Of a stretch of DNA of 5,491 nt, positions 4,990 to 5,491 are shown piece by piece. The notes below the pieces were generated by a model that made no database searches, was not told the DNA's origin, and saw nothing but the letters and a program-made list of their open reading frames with translations. The DNA lies in contig DITH01000013.1 in the NCBI GenBank assembly GCA_002422745.1, positions 1-5,491 of the forward strand, read 5' to 3'. This stretch comes from Alphaproteobacteria bacterium UBA6189 (lineage in GTDB: Bacteria; Pseudomonadota; Alphaproteobacteria; Rickettsiales; UBA3002). Both the position numbers and the translations under genes were made by a program. Every line of letters starts with the position of its first letter. Position 1 is the stretch's first letter.

Positions 4990-5491
4990 ATGGCTCAGTC
5001 GGCAAACGCGTATCAGCACTCCTTCACCTCGCGTAAGCGTATCCGGAAGAATTTCGGCACCATGCTCTCGGCAACCTCGTTGCCGAACCTCATTGAGGTG
5101 CAGAAAAACTCGTATGAGCAGTTCCTGCAGATGTTCGTGCCGGTGAAAGACCGCAAAGGCACCGGCCTGCATGCGGTGTTCAAATCGGTGTTCCCGATCA
5201 AGGATTTCTCCGACACCTCGACGCTCGAATATGTGCGTTACGAATTCGACCGCCCGAAATACGACGTGGATGAGTGCCGCCAGCGTGGCATCAACTTCGC
5301 CGCGCCGCTGCGCGTGACGCTGCGCCTGATCGTCTGGGTCGTGGACGCCGATACCGGTGCCCGCGAGATCAAGGACATCAAGGAGCAGGATGTGTATATG
5401 GGCGACATCCCGCTCATGACGGAGAACGGTACCTTCACCATCAACGGCACCGAGCGCGTGATCGTATCGCAGATGCACCGTTCGCCGGGCG
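4990..5491 (+). CDS. rpoB: DNA-directed RNA polymerase subunit beta, N-terminal fragment (cut by window edge)
   Basis: The beta subunit forms one pincer and part of the active site of RNA polymerase. The frame is open from the ATG at 4990 to the right edge and encodes the first 167 residues of a protein usually near 1,350. It begins [20 protein letters not shown] and has the conserved [17 protein letters not shown] (31-47), the [19 protein letters not shown] strand region (68-86), and [19 protein letters not shown] (149-167), a signature of the beta protrusion. The start is chosen by family alignment; AGGGA at 4982-4986 is only 3 nt away, closer than usual. It is co-directional with rplL and probably expressed by read-through. 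Confidence 0.97.
   Translation, partial: MAQSANAYQHSFTSRKRIRKNFGTMLSATSLPNLIEVQKNSYEQFLQMFVPVKDRKGTGLHAVFKSVFPIKDFSDTSTLEYVRYEFDRPKYDVDECRQRGINFAAPLRVTLRLIVWVVDADTGAREIKDIKEQDVYMGDIPLMTENGTFTINGTERVIVSQMHRSPG

Noticed and set aside
1..5491. CRISPR array, transposon ends, phage genes, defence or toxin-antitoxin genes
   Set aside because: No spaced direct repeats, transposase motifs, terminal inverted repeats or recognisable defence domains were seen on either strand.

Overview
The window carries the conserved secE-nusG / rplK-rplA-rplJ-rplL / rpoB transcription-translation locus of a bacterium, most likely an alphaproteobacterium. The reasons are a short single-helix SecE (64 aa), a NusG whose core reads KRWYIIHAYSGFEKKV, an RpoB that begins MAQ...[13 protein letters not shown], and moderately high GC with GC-rich third codon positions. 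The genus cannot be fixed from this sequence, and no gene looks like phage, plasmid or transposon cargo.

Layout, left to right. Positions 1-89 are the start of tuf (EF-Tu) on the minus strand, running off the left edge. A 232-bp divergent spacer follows, then a 184-aa gene of unknown function (322-876, plus). After a GC hairpin and a candidate promoter come secE (1024-1218) and nusG (1287-1901). A second unknown gene, a 187-aa helical protein on the minus strand (1933-2496), lies between nusG and rplK and faces nusG tail to tail. A 253-bp spacer holds a plausible promoter and a structured leader for rplK (2750-3181), rplA (3183-3872), rplJ (3885-4400) and rplL (4451-4822). A terminator-like hairpin inside a longer imperfect stem sits between rplL and the start of rpoB (4990 to the right edge).

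The known genes work together. EF-Tu delivers aminoacyl-tRNA; L11, L1, L10 and L7/L12 form the stalks and factor-binding site of the large ribosomal subunit; NusG couples RNA polymerase to elongation, Rho and ribosomes; SecE is part of the membrane translocon; RpoB is the polymerase beta subunit. Expression is probably set in layers: separate promoters for secE-nusG and for rplK onward, possible L1 feedback in the rplK leader, an AT-rich strong initiation region for L7/L12, and attenuation or processing before rpoB.

Most of the window is ordinary housekeeping DNA and I do not see a clear new system. The parts worth a second look are the two unknown genes that interrupt the usual order, tuf turned to face away, the 12-bp rplA-rplJ gap that leaves no room for a normal L10 leader, and the structured rplK leader and rplL-rpoB spacer.
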